Notes under the pieces: generated by a model | What the model was told of the DNA's origin: nothing | The model's database searches: none | The model's input: only the letters and a program-made list of their open reading frames with translations | Assembly (NCBI GenBank): GCA_963676355.1 | Contig: OY781093.1 | Location: forward strand, 62,001 to 126,000 | Direction: 5' to 3' | DNA length: 64,000 nucleotides | Source of the DNA: JAGLOK01 sp963676355 | Lineage (GTDB): Bacteria; Bacillota; Clostridia; Christensenellales; UMGS416 | Made by a program: the position numbers and the translations under genes | In this document: positions 43,158-52,187 of the stretch, piece by piece | Numbering within the stretch: position 1 is the first letter of the stretch | Layout of the letters: each line of letters starts with the position of its first letter

Positions 43158-44126
43158 ATGCGCAAAACAAGCCGCAAAAGTAATATAAATGAATCATCTC
43201 ATAATTATTGGCCATCATTTGCCGATGTAATGTCTGCTTTAGTCTTGGTACTATTCTTTTTGATGGTTTTAACTTTCATACAAAATATATTAACTGGAGA
43301 CTCATTAAAAACTGCAAAGGTAGAGCTAGCAGACACTGAGTCGCAATTGTTACAAGCATCTTCGGATTTGAATGATGCAAAATTAAAAATCCAGCTTGCC
43401 GGAGAGGAACTATTAAAATTACAAGACGAAATAAATAGTGCAATCAGCATTATCAAAGAAAAAGAAGAAGCTTTAGCACTAAGCCAAGCATTAATTGATG
43501 AACAAAACGAAACTATATCAATTACTAATGCATCGCTTGAAGAGATACGCAAACAAATGCAAGGCATCGCTCTTATTAGGATGGACTTGTTACAAAAAGT
43601 GCAAACAGCCTTGCAGCAAAGCTTAGCGCAGTCTGATAGCACACAAAATACCACTGTCGATATTGGTGATAATGCTAATATTATAATAGGTGGTAATTTC
43701 TTATTCGCATACAATTCAACTGAAATAAACGAAAGTGCAAAGCCTGTATTGACTCAGCTTTCACATGCTTTTTATGATGTGCTAGAAGAGGGCAATACAA
43801 AAGACATGATAGACACTATAATAATTGCCGGTCATACAGATAATAAAGGAACAACCCAATATAATTGGGAACTTTCAACATATAGAGCTCAAGCTGTTGT
43901 GAATTACCTTTTTGAAGCAAACCCACAACTAGAAATAGATTATGGCAGTTATTTTTCAGCTGCAGGTTATGGCGAAAACAGGCCAATCGCACCAAACACA
44001 ACGGCTGAAAATCAAGCAAAAAATAGACGTATTGAGATATCAATAGTTGTCCGAGACAGTGCAATTACAGATTTAATAAATAACTATTTGGAAACAGATA
44101 ATCCGGATATTCCCGAAACTCCTTGA
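43158..44126 (+). CDS. MotB/OmpA-like stator partner (ZorB-like)
   Basis: 322 residues. The N-terminal helix is preceded by YWPSFADVMSALVLVLFF, with an Asp where MotB/ZorB proteins carry the proton-binding Asp. A coiled coil spans about 55-145 (Glu/Ala/Leu rich). The OmpA-like peptidoglycan-binding domain (about 175-310) has IIIAGHTDNKGTTQYNWELS and AKNRRIEISI. With the preceding gene it should form a five-plus-two stator-like channel tied to the cell wall. Whether it drives defence, transport or something else is unknown. Confidence 0.78.
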   Translation: MRKTSRKSNINESSHNYWPSFADVMSALVLVLFFLMVLTFIQNILTGDSLKTAKVELADTESQLLQASSDLNDAKLKIQLAGEELLKLQDEINSAISIIKEKEEALALSQALIDEQNETISITNASLEEIRKQMQGIALIRMDLLQKVQTALQQSLAQSDSTQNTTVDIGDNANIIIGGNFLFAYNSTEINESAKPVLTQLSHAFYDVLEEGNTKDMIDTIIIAGHTDNKGTTQYNWELSTYRAQAVVNYLFEANPQLEIDYGSYFSAAGYGENRPIAPNTTAENQAKNRRIEISIVVRDSAITDLINNYLETDNPDIPETP

Positions 44127-44156
44127 GGTTAATATTTTATCACTGCCATCATGGCA

Positions 44157-44379
44157 TTAAAACTCACACACGATAAAGTTCTCAGTAAGTTTTATTTCAC
44201 CATCCTTTTCTAGAGAGTATATATTAACATCTGGCTCATCATTTATATAATATTCATCTACTACTGTCTTATCTTCAGCATATGCAATATGATAACTAGC
44301 AGAAAATAGGTAAGCAATATATAAGTAACAAGGAAATGATTAATTTCTTTCTAGTTTGTACTAAATAATTTAATTTCAC
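44157..44379 (-). pseudogene. Frameshifted small secreted protein remnant
   Basis: On the minus strand a signal-peptide-like start at GTG 44379 (KKLIISLLLIYCLPIF) runs to a stop at TAG. One frame over it continues with ASYHIAYAEDKTVVDEYY and ends NFIVCEF at 44157. A single frameshift near 44300 reconstructs an approximately 70-residue secreted protein. No family recognised. Confidence 0.4.
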
Positions 44380-44835
44380 TTTACATACCAACTGTGAAAA
44401 TTAAGTCACTATCTTTTAATCATGTTACTACTATCAACTTATGTTTGATTACTTAACACTAAAGCTTATATATAGTTTTTGTTTTATGGTGTTAATATTT
44501 TGTTGTATTTCACAAAAAGTAATTAAGCTTTTTAAGTAAAAGAAGAGACGTAAATATCTTCTTCTATTTATATCATAATATTACTCGGTTCACAGGCTCA
44601 CTGACATTTCCTTTCAGTTATACAATAGAGCTAATAATAGTTTGCAAATCCTGTAATTTGTTTGATTTATCTGGTATTAGCTATACATATACTAGAATTA
44701 ATCACTAACACGCGAACTGTATAGTAATATAGAAATCTCTTCAGTATATAACTCGTCTGCTTAAAACTATTGTTATATCAGCCTTAGAGATAGCTATAGT
44801 TTTTGATTAATGCATCTTTCCTTTAGATTCCTTAT
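44380..44835. other. AT-rich gap without recognisable gene
   Basis: About 456 bases. A stretch near 44480-44515 (ATGGTGTTAATATTTTGTTG) is similar to one at about 46395-46420 (ATGGTGTTGCATATTTGTTG). I see no ORF, tRNA or hairpin terminator worth calling. Confidence 0.4.
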
Positions 44836-45711
44836 TTATTCTACTTGTTTGAACCTAAGAAATAAATATCCTATAAAAGACATAATATAGAATATAGCCC
44901 AGATAACAATAAATAACAATATAGGTAGTACTCTCATAACATTAAATGAACTTACTAATAGAATGACAATAATTATTGTAGTTATGAATATAGCCAGTTT
45001 TAACCATCTAGTAAATATATGCCTAATTGCCACATACTTTCTATTGCAATTACTACAAGTAACTATACTCCCAGGAACAACGATTGAATCCCAATAGCTG
45101 ATTTTAATCTTACACCAGCAGCACTGTTTATATAAAGTAATCTTGGCTTCTTCGAATAAGCTTTCCTCATACCTTGTTCTTAAAATTAGCAAATCGATTA
45201 AATAAGGTGTTAAAAAGGAGAACAATACCATTATTCCAGAATATATTATAGCATACCCATTAACTCGTAATAATATACTAGCTTGTAATAATATACTTAT
45301 AAAAAAGGAAATAACCATTATCTCCTTAATCTCATTTTTACTATTCATTCTTTCTATATATTTATCTAGTATAAGTACTGATTTAGAATATCTGCTTTTC
45401 CTATTCCTCCATACTGCTCTATAATAATCATGAAATCTAACATTAAACCTTATTAAACCAATCTGCTTTTTTATATCTTTGTCAGTTTCATCACCTTTAA
45501 TACGACGTCTGCGTTTCCAAAAATAAGCAAAAAGAACAAGTATAAGATTTGTTATTATATAGAAACAAAGTAATACAACTAATATATAAAATATTATTAA
45601 TCTTATCTCAGAATCGGTTTCTGTTATGTTGGCAAGTAAATATAGTAATATACTCAATACTGCAAACAAAGCAAGTGTTAAAAAATGTATCTTTTTTATA
45701 TGCTTTTTCAT
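44836..45711 (-). CDS. Membrane protein with zinc-ribbon-like segment, possible immunity protein
   Basis: 291 residues: two N-terminal helices (about 10-30 and 38-60), two more in the middle (about 128-175), and two at the end (about 240-285). Between them lies CCWCKIKI followed by CSNCNRKY, a likely zinc-ribbon in the cytoplasm. It starts six bases after the Rhs-derived reading frame stops, on the same strand, which is where polymorphic toxin immunity proteins are found. No homologue recognised. AT-rich and unlike the housekeeping genes, suggesting transfer. Confidence 0.55.
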   Translation of the reverse strand: MKKHIKKIHFLTLALFAVLSILLYLLANITETDSEIRLIIFYILVVLLCFYIITNLILVLFAYFWKRRRRIKGDETDKDIKKQIGLIRFNVRFHDYYRAVWRNRKSRYSKSVLILDKYIERMNSKNEIKEIMVISFFISILLQASILLRVNGYAIIYSGIMVLFSFLTPYLIDLLILRTRYEESLFEEAKITLYKQCCWCKIKISYWDSIVVPGSIVTCSNCNRKYVAIRHIFTRWLKLAIFITTIIIVILLVSSFNVMRVLPILLFIVIWAIFYIMSFIGYLFLRFKQVE

Positions 45712-45717
45712 AAGAAG

Positions 45718-46189
45718 TTACTCCAGAAGTTTTCCTATTCCATTTACGATTGCATAATTATCCCAAGTAATAATTTCACTCCAATCAACTGTGTTATCTA
45801 TAACATTTCCCAAGTACACATATTCATCATAACGTACACTAATACCAGGTGTCCACCCTACACCTCCTACTGTAGTTAAATCCAGTACATAGACCTCACC
45901 ATCATCTAAAGTTAACTCTCCACTATCAAGAAGTTCTATAGCTACTTCAGTAAATGACTCAACAAATCCACTTTCTCCTTTGTTTCCACCCCCACTCTCA
46001 CCTGTATCTGGAACAATCTTTTTTGGATTTGGAGGTGCACCACACCAATATTCACCATCAATAAGTGCTGGTGGAGCAAACCAGTGCTCAGTAGGATCTA
46101 CAAAGTTTACTGGATTATGGATTATTGCCTGTGTATGTATAGAGATTCTGTGTCCACGGCTCATATTTGCTGTAACGCAACCAATATCG
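45718..46189 (-). pseudogene. Rhs core end plus C-terminal toxin-like domain, frameshifted
   Basis: Reading from 46189 gives RYWLRYSKYEPWTQNLYTY, the end of an Rhs core (normally YTYTGNNPVNFVDPTGH). A 7-bp tandem duplication (GGATTAT twice, 46112-46125) then shifts the frame. In the shifted frame NPVNFVDPTEHW continues into about 120 residues of a variable C-terminal region, rich in Gly, Asp and Val, ending AIVNGIGKLLE. The core upstream of it is gone. This is an orphan Rhs C-terminal module, followed by a possible immunity gene. Confidence 0.65.
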
Positions 46190-46224
46190 TTATATTACCA
46201 CGAACATCCATAAAATTACACAAA

Positions 46225-46248
46225 AAAGGAAGTCAACTGACTTCCTTT
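46225..46248 (-). terminator. Terminator hairpin of the Rhs/tRNA-Met repeat (copy A)
   Basis: AAAGGAAGTC/GACTTCCTTT stem with AACT loop and a T-run on the minus strand, two bases after the 3' end of the tRNA-Met remnant. Confidence 0.75.
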
Positions 46249-46249
46249 C

Positions 46250-46300
46250 TGGTAGCAGCGAGAGGATTTGAACCTCCGACTCTCCGAGTATGAACCGAAT
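46250..46300 (-). pseudogene. tRNA-Met 3' half remnant
   Basis: 51 bases matching the CCA end through the anticodon loop of the intact tRNA-Met at 48813-48889, with few changes. Homology breaks at GAACCGAAT, so the D arm and 5' acceptor strand are missing. It is part of the 250-300 base segment repeated at 48.6-48.9 kb. Confidence 0.8.
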
Positions 46301-46465
46301 TATGCTGTTCAATCATTATATTTTACTCTTTGTATTCCTGCTGATTAGTTGTGTTTCAGCAAAATATCATAATATGCTTATATATGTTTTTGTTGCATGG
46401 TGTTGCATATTTGTTGTATTTTATATACATGTTAAGAATAAAAAACAATAAAAGGATAAAGCGCA

Positions 46466-46917
46466 TTATTTATTGTTTCTCATTTTTAATACTTTACCGG
46501 GATTCCCCGCGACTACCGAATGCGGTGCAATGCTTTTTGTCAGGATTGTTCCAGCTCCAATAATACAGCCCTCGCCAACATTGACACCAAGCAATATAAT
46601 CACCCGTCTCCCAATCCAAACATCATCACCAATAATTACCGACTTGTATTCTTGATATCCTTGCTGTTGCATAGGAATATCTGTTCTGCTAAAAGCATGG
46701 TTTCTTGTATATATAACAACCTCAGGACCCATGTTGACGTATTTGCCTATATGTACAGGACCGTTTATTTCACAATCAACCCCTATCCCTGAATAATCTC
46801 CTATTGAGACGTCCCCTCCAAATATTGCACCTTTTTCAATGTTTAATGCTTTTCCAGTGTATTTAAGTATTTTCTTGGCAAAAAAAGCCTCATTTTTTTG
46901 CCAACGGGCTATGTCTA
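46466..46917 (-). pseudogene. Hexapeptide acyltransferase, 5' truncated
   Basis: The frame is open from 46917 and begins after a stop with no start codon or ribosome site. It reads ARWQKNEAFFAKKILKYTGK, then hexapeptide repeats (GAIFGGDVSIGDYSGIG, IIGDDVWIGRRVI, GCIIGAGTILTK) and the typical end SVVAGNPGKVLKMR. This is the WbbJ/maltose O-acetyltransferase family, used for acetylating surface sugars. Only the N-terminal 30 or so residues and the start are lost. An internal ATG at 46732 could express a shorter piece, probably inactive. Confidence 0.7.
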
Positions 46918-47046
46918 CTCATAGGCAAGTTCTTAGCGAATATTGAATATAATATCAAAAAGGATTTTTCTTTCCTGCTTTTCGCCATTTTATACCCCCT
47001 ATAATAGTTTTAAACAAAAAACAACACATAGGTATTCGAGTTATTA

Positions 47047-47976
47047 TTAGTTGTTTTTAAACCATTGCAAATATTCTAAGAGGCCTTCTTCCAAGTCTAC
47101 TGAAGCACAAAAGCCTAGTTCTGATTTAATCTTATCGGTATTTGCCCTACAGTGCAAAACATCTCCGGGTCTAATTGGGGCATATTTTATTAGAGTATTC
47201 AGTCTGCTTATAGAAGTCATCATTTGTGCTAGTTTGTTTATAGTTATGCTGTTCCCGCTTCCAAGATTGTATACTGCTGTCTTATAAGCCCCCTCAGCCG
47301 CCAGCATATTCGCCCTAACAACGTCGCGTACATTTACAAAGTCGCGGGTCTGTTCGCCGTCGCCGTAAATGGTGATGTTTTCCCGAGAGTATATTTTTTT
47401 GGCAAATATGGGTATTACATTTCCATATAAATCATACCTTTGATTTATCCCATAAATATTGAAATACCTTAGGCATATTGCAGTGATATTATATATGCCG
47501 CTATAAGCCAAAATCATTTTTTCTGCTGCCAATTTACTCACCCCATAAGGCGAGTCAGCGTTTTGAGGGTGATTTTCATCAATAAAACTTGTTACCAACT
47601 CCCCAAATATTGCAGCAGATGATGAGTAAACTATCTTATTAACATCGTTTTTAATCATACTTTGGAGAATATTTACCGTGCCGATAAGATTTGTTTCAGA
47701 ATCAAGAACTGGATTGTCAATGGATTTTTGCCGTCCGACACAGGCGGCCAAATGAAAGACTACATCTACATCTTTGCACAATTGTTCACAGAGTTTGGAG
47801 TCGCAGATATCCCCTTCAACAAGTTCGATATTTAGATGCTCAATATTGCACCTATATCCTGATGAAAGGTTATCGATAACTCGAACTTTCCATCCATCTA
47901 TTACCAGCTGATTCACAAGGTTGGAGCCTATAAATCCCGCCCCGCCTGTTACCAATGCTTTTTTTTCGTTTTTCAT
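47047..47976 (-). CDS. NAD-dependent sugar epimerase/dehydratase
   Basis: 309-residue short-chain dehydrogenase of the UDP-glucose 4-epimerase type. The coenzyme motif is TGGAGFIGSNLV at the N-terminus, with VVFHLAA, SSSAAIFGE and the catalytic YGVSKLAAEK near residue 145. FVNVRDVVRA follows. It should act on a nucleotide sugar for surface polysaccharide. It is the only intact gene between the two Rhs/tRNA repeats. Confidence 0.88.
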   Translation of the reverse strand: MKNEKKALVTGGAGFIGSNLVNQLVIDGWKVRVIDNLSSGYRCNIEHLNIELVEGDICDSKLCEQLCKDVDVVFHLAACVGRQKSIDNPVLDSETNLIGTVNILQSMIKNDVNKIVYSSSAAIFGELVTSFIDENHPQNADSPYGVSKLAAEKMILAYSGIYNITAICLRYFNIYGINQRYDLYGNVIPIFAKKIYSRENITIYGDGEQTRDFVNVRDVVRANMLAAEGAYKTAVYNLGSGNSITINKLAQMMTSISRLNTLIKYAPIRPGDVLHCRANTDKIKSELGFCASVDLEEGLLEYLQWFKNN

Positions 47977-48042
47977 ATATTTATCTCTCCTTACTATACC
48001 GAGTGTTTGCTTTCGTTTTCTATATTATGTCAGTTTGCTTTA

Positions 48043-48594
48043 TTACCAAGCATACAACTTTTTATCTGAATAGCTGATTTTATAATCTGGGTTTGAACTT
48101 ATAATTATTTTTGTTAGAACCTCTTTGTCGTCTGGCAGATGATATATGCATATGGCGAGTTTAGGTTTATAAGTTTATAGTGTATTTTCTGCTCCTTTTA
48201 GCATTAGCCTTTCAGTGCCTTCGATATCCGCCTTTATAAAATCCACTTTTTCTATTTTATTTTGCATGATAAAATTGTCAAGAGACAAAGTCTTAACTTT
48301 TGTTGTTGCATTTTTGCCTAAGCTATGCACAAAGGTTCCTGCTCCAATATTATTCTCATCAATACTAAACTCAACAACTCCTTCTGAGTCAGACAATGCA
48401 TCTTCAATAATAATTACTTTTTCTTGACATTAGTTTAACATAATAGTTTCTTCCAATATCAATCTGGCTTTTTCCTGTGGTTCAAAAGCATAAATCCTTG
48501 ATGCTTTTCTATATGCGGCAAGAGCGGTAAATACACCCATATTTACACCTGCGCCAATTACAACATCGCCACTATCTATAAAGACCCCAAAAGC
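48043..48594 (-). pseudogene. FkbM-type methyltransferase, broken
   Basis: Starting near 48594 the frame reads VFIDSGDVVIGAGVNMGVF (SAM-binding) and AFEPQEKARLILEETI. A frameshift occurs near 48432, then IIIEDALSDSEGVVEFS, LSLDNFIMQN and FIKADIEGTERLMLKGAENT follow. An in-frame TAA at 48175 interrupts it, after which KPKLAICIYHLPDD and a C-terminus ending YSDKKLYAW continue to 48043. One frameshift plus one nonsense codon make it inactive. It abuts an Rhs fragment with no start. Confidence 0.75.
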
Positions 48595-48719
48595 TCATAT
48601 TCACCTTCAATAAGTTCTGGTGGTGCAAACCAGTGCCTTGTAGGATCTACAAAGTTTACCGGATTATTACCTGTATATGTATACAGATTCTGTGTCCACG
48701 GTTCATAAGAGCTACCCGA
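48595..48719 (-). pseudogene. Rhs core fragment
   Basis: Reads SSYEPWTQNLYTYTGNNP, then VNFVDPTRHWFAPPELIEGE, before running out at the FkbM junction. It is the unshifted version of the Rhs core end seen at 46.1 kb. Confidence 0.75.
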
Positions 48720-48787
48720 TTAGCTGTCCTGCAATATAATACACTCAGCATTGCTATAATATCACAAATATCCATAAAATTACACAA

Positions 48788-48811
48788 AAAGGAAGTCAAC
48801 TGACTTCCCTT
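48788..48811 (-). terminator. Terminator hairpin of tRNA-Met (copy B)
   Basis: AAAGGAAGTC/GACTTCCCTT stem with AACT loop and T-run on the minus strand, directly after the tRNA-Met CCA end; same hairpin as at 46.2 kb. Confidence 0.75.
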
Positions 48812-48812
48812 C

Positions 48813-48889
48813 TGGTAGCGGCGAGAGGATTTGAACCTCCGACTCTCCGGGTATGAACCGAATGCTCTAGCCAACTGAGCTACACCGCC
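48813..48889 (-). tRNA. tRNA-Met, elongator (anticodon CAT)
   Basis: 77 bases with encoded CCA. Acceptor GGCGGTG pairs with CGCCGCT (one G-T), D stem GCTC/GAGC, anticodon arm TTCGG-TTCATAC-CCGGA, T arm GGAGG-TTCAAAT-CCTCT. A normal first pair distinguishes it from the initiator next to it. Confidence 0.95.
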
Positions 48890-48994
48890 ATATTTAGTTT
48901 TTGGCTTTCAATGTTTTGAGAAAACATTTGCTTTTTATAAAAGCTTCGCCATATATAACTTAAATATCCCAAAGGGATATTTAAATTAATTAAT

Positions 48995-49071
<77 letters not shown>

Positions 49072-49176
49072 ATATAAGTCTGCCGTAACAGCGAAGATTA
49101 TTGTATAATATCGTTGATAAAATGTCAAGAAGGGATTTGACTATTTTCACTCATCAACAAAAAGCTTATAATTTGT

Positions 49177-49461
49177 TCATATTTCAAAATCTACTGCGCA
49201 TCTGTCAATTCGTATTGAAGAACAGAATTTAGACACTGCCTTATGCTTCGGGTTTTCCTTGTAGCGATTTAATGCGTCAATTGACTCTACATCCATTACA
49301 AGCGACGCATCCCATTCAGAATTATTAACATCTCGTCCTACAGACATCGTGACTATCTCATCTATTTCTCCATCCAAGGCTTTTAGCATATTAAGAAACT
49401 TTTCTATATTCTCATCCTTGTTTTCGTTTTTAAACTTCCACATCACTACATGTCTTATCAT
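49177..49461 (-). CDS. Dabb (stress-responsive A/B barrel) protein
   Basis: 94 residues of the dimeric alpha/beta barrel fold: MIRHVVMWKFKNENKDENIE at the start, central GRDVNNSEWDASLVMDV, and HKAVSKFCSSIRIDRCAVDF at the end. Family members are small soluble proteins with roles from stress response to polyketide cyclisation; none can be assigned here. It lies 12 bases after the GT-C membrane gene on the same strand. Confidence 0.85.
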   Translation of the reverse strand: MIRHVVMWKFKNENKDENIEKFLNMLKALDGEIDEIVTMSVGRDVNNSEWDASLVMDVESIDALNRYKENPKHKAVSKFCSSIRIDRCAVDFEI

Positions 49462-49473
49462 CTATCTATCCTC

Positions 49474-50964
49474 TTAGTCATTTAACTTGTAAATATGATA
49501 TTCCTTTGCAGTGCCTATCATTGAGTAATTTTTCGTTATATACTCATAATATTTTTCTGGCATATAACTACTTATTTCTATTTTATGAGTCGCTACAATA
49601 ATTTTGGGACTATCAATAATCAAATGCTCCAAATACTCATATTTTATGCTCTCTGAAACATCTGATATTGGATATTGATATATATATTTACTAGACGACA
49701 ATCTATCGGCATGCAAGAAAACAATACAATCATATCCTAACACAGTAATTTTATCATCTTTCTCTGTGTTTTCCTTGATAATCTCTCCTGCCATTATAGG
49801 CCCAGATCTTCCATCATTTTTAGTATTCTTAATTATTCCAAGTCCATCATAAATAGAGTTAATACTAATTATTAGCGTTGCAATTACCAATATAGGTACC
49901 TTTGAAAAATTCAAGATACAGCTTCTATTTAAACTCATGTTTTCAACCCAGCTATACACTGATATGAAAATAATACTAATAGGAACAATAAATGTTGGTA
50001 AACTAATCATTGCATAATGAAAATATGGTCTACCAGACATTGATAATAACCCTATATTTACTAATGAATATAGAAATAATAAAGCATAAACTAACTTTCT
50101 ATTTTTATTTTTCTCAAATATTGTTGTCAGTACATAAAATGATAAACTAATCAATGAAATTATTGGTTTGACAAAAATAACAGCTACCCTAATACGTGCT
50201 CCCCATGTGGTTTCAGAGTATCTTAAATTAAAAAACCAATACTGATCTATAAAGGACGTTAGCGCTGAATTCAATCCCAAATAAATTATAAAAGGTAAAA
50301 CAGCTACTACTACGCCTAAAATAGAAAAAGCAATGCATCGGAGTAAAAATTTATACTCTTTCTTTACTATGGAATGAATAACGATGTATCCACAGAATAC
50401 AATCCACAGCGCAATCATATTTGGTCGCAACATTAAAACGCACCCTAATGTAAATCCTATTAGTGAAAGTTTTATATTTGAGAATTCAAATTTATTTTTA
50501 TCCAAATACTCTAAAAATAAATATAACGCTATAAAAATAAATGGTAATGCATACTCCTCTGTAAAATTTCCTGTTTCATAAAATAGCTGAAGAAAAATGA
50601 AAATCACTGAAGTTGCACAAGCTGAAACTATATAATTTGAATACTTCTTTCCTACTAAAAAGCAAAACAACATAGCTATAGACATAGATAGGATTTGCAT
50701 AGCCCAAACTCCAGTCTCGCCTCCAACAAGAATACCTATATAGTTTATAAAAAAAATCAGGGGTCCTTTTTGCTCAAAAACATCTAGATACGGAACAATC
50801 CCATCAGCCATGTGTTCTCCAATATATAAATAAACACAGGAATCATAATTAGGTTCACTAGTAGCTGCTGGGTTTAACGGACTTTGTAACATTATAAAAG
50901 CCAATGAAAACAATAATAAAAGTATAATTAGTGCAATATTAAATATTTTTCTTATTCTTAACAA
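49474..50964 (-). CDS. GT-C fold membrane glycosyltransferase-like protein
   Basis: 496 residues and about eleven helices. After the first helix, the loop YDSCVYLYIGEHMADGIVP followed by YLDVFEQKGPLIFF matches the acidic catalytic loop of PMT/ArnT-type (GT39/83) lipid-linked sugar transferases. A soluble C-terminal part (about 400-496) carries MPEKYYEYITKNYSMIG. It should transfer a sugar from a lipid donor outside the membrane; acceptor unknown. Confidence 0.75.
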   Translation of the reverse strand: MLRIRKIFNIALIILLLLFSLAFIMLQSPLNPAATSEPNYDSCVYLYIGEHMADGIVPYLDVFEQKGPLIFFINYIGILVGGETGVWAMQILSMSIAMLFCFLVGKKYSNYIVSACATSVIFIFLQLFYETGNFTEEYALPFIFIALYLFLEYLDKNKFEFSNIKLSLIGFTLGCVLMLRPNMIALWIVFCGYIVIHSIVKKEYKFLLRCIAFSILGVVVAVLPFIIYLGLNSALTSFIDQYWFFNLRYSETTWGARIRVAVIFVKPIISLISLSFYVLTTIFEKNKNRKLVYALLFLYSLVNIGLLSMSGRPYFHYAMISLPTFIVPISIIFISVYSWVENMSLNRSCILNFSKVPILVIATLIISINSIYDGLGIIKNTKNDGRSGPIMAGEIIKENTEKDDKITVLGYDCIVFLHADRLSSSKYIYQYPISDVSESIKYEYLEHLIIDSPKIIVATHKIEISSYMPEKYYEYITKNYSMIGTAKEYHIYKLND

Positions 50965-51064
50965 AGTAATACTCCAAAATATAATTTTTTTATCATTTTA
51001 ACATAAAATGAGATTTTTGCCATATGATATTCCTAAAATGTAAATCAAACTAAATAAGAGCACC

Positions 51065-51985
51065 TTAACTTCCTAGATCACTCAGCTTTTCTTTTAAATA
51101 ACCTTCCAAGTTGCCAGAATCAGAAACATTTATCTCTTTTAGCGAGAAAATATCCATAAACGTAAGAAGTATCACGAGTCCTCCGATTATGATGTCCGCT
51201 CTTTGAGGTTCAAGGCCAATAACTGCTTTTCTGGCTGCAAGCGGCATATTAATCAACATTTTATACCACTTTTCCACCATTCTATATGATAAGCGCTTGC
51301 CCTGCACTCTCTTGGGATCATATTTTGCAAGCTTTAACTCCATCGCCGCAAGCGTTGTGATTGTGCCGCCAATGCCTACGAAACTCACATCAGGGCTCTG
51401 TAGCATAACTCCAGCCGCTTCTTTTGACATTACATTAAGTGCCCACTGACGCATGGCTTCAAGTGTAAGCTCATCTGCTACATCTCCTAAAGGATACATG
51501 TCAAGAGCAGCCACGGCGCCTAGGTTCATCGAGCATCTGCGAACGTTTTCACCGTCACCCACAGCTATTTCCGTCGATCCTCCTCCAATGTCCAATATGC
51601 CCCGCATGCCTTCGCCGCCAACACCAATGAATCCCAACTGTGCTTCACGCTTCTTGGATAAAACATCAATATCAAGCAACACTTTTTCCTTTACCAAGTT
51701 TATAAATTCATCTGGATTATTCGCATTGCGCACGGCAGCCGTTGCAAAACACCATATGTTCTCTGCTCCCATTTCTATAGCTTTTATATTAAATTCATAA
51801 ACAGCTTCCACTGTTCTGTTCATAGCTTTTTGCGACATCTCTCCTGAGACTGCAAGTCCTTCGGAAAGTCTGGTTGTGCTAATTGCCTTAAAAACAGGTG
51901 CAACCTTTTCATCCGTACAGTCTGCAACCAGCAGTCTTACGGAATTTGAACCTATATCAATAACAGCTTGTCTGCTGCCTGCCAT
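51065..51985 (-). CDS. Exopolyphosphatase / Ppx-GppA phosphatase
   Basis: 306 residues of the ASKHA fold. The phosphate loop is AVIDIGSNSVRLLVAD at the N-terminus, the second loop is GILDIGGGSTEIAVG near residue 132, and FVGIGGTITTLAAM lies near 205. It lacks the C-terminal HD extension of longer Ppx proteins, as in the short clostridial form. It may hydrolyse polyphosphate or pppGpp. Confidence 0.9.
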   Translation of the reverse strand: MAGSRQAVIDIGSNSVRLLVADCTDEKVAPVFKAISTTRLSEGLAVSGEMSQKAMNRTVEAVYEFNIKAIEMGAENIWCFATAAVRNANNPDEFINLVKEKVLLDIDVLSKKREAQLGFIGVGGEGMRGILDIGGGSTEIAVGDGENVRRCSMNLGAVAALDMYPLGDVADELTLEAMRQWALNVMSKEAAGVMLQSPDVSFVGIGGTITTLAAMELKLAKYDPKRVQGKRLSYRMVEKWYKMLINMPLAARKAVIGLEPQRADIIIGGLVILLTFMDIFSLKEINVSDSGNLEGYLKEKLSDLGS

Positions 51986-52187
51986 ATTATTTCCCCATTC
52001 AATAAATTTTGTCTACCTATTTGCATATTATATAAATTAAATATGTATAAAGTCAAACAACAAGAATATTAAAGAAAGTTTTAATCAGTCTTTACCAAAG
52101 CCAATGATATGAATTATTGCAAGTTGCATAATTATAAAATATAATTAATATTGATAAATAACGATAAATATTAAGCAAGGAAACATT

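Noticed and set aside
42181..44126. A complete Zorya defence system
   Set aside because: Only the two stator-like genes are present. No ZorC, ZorD or ZorE-like nuclease or helicase follows, so it is reported only as ZorA/ZorB-like.
46084..46293. A plus-strand frame ending in GFEPPTLRV near 46.2 kb
   Set aside because: It reads through the antisense of the tRNA-Met remnant and the hairpin; no start signal or family similarity.
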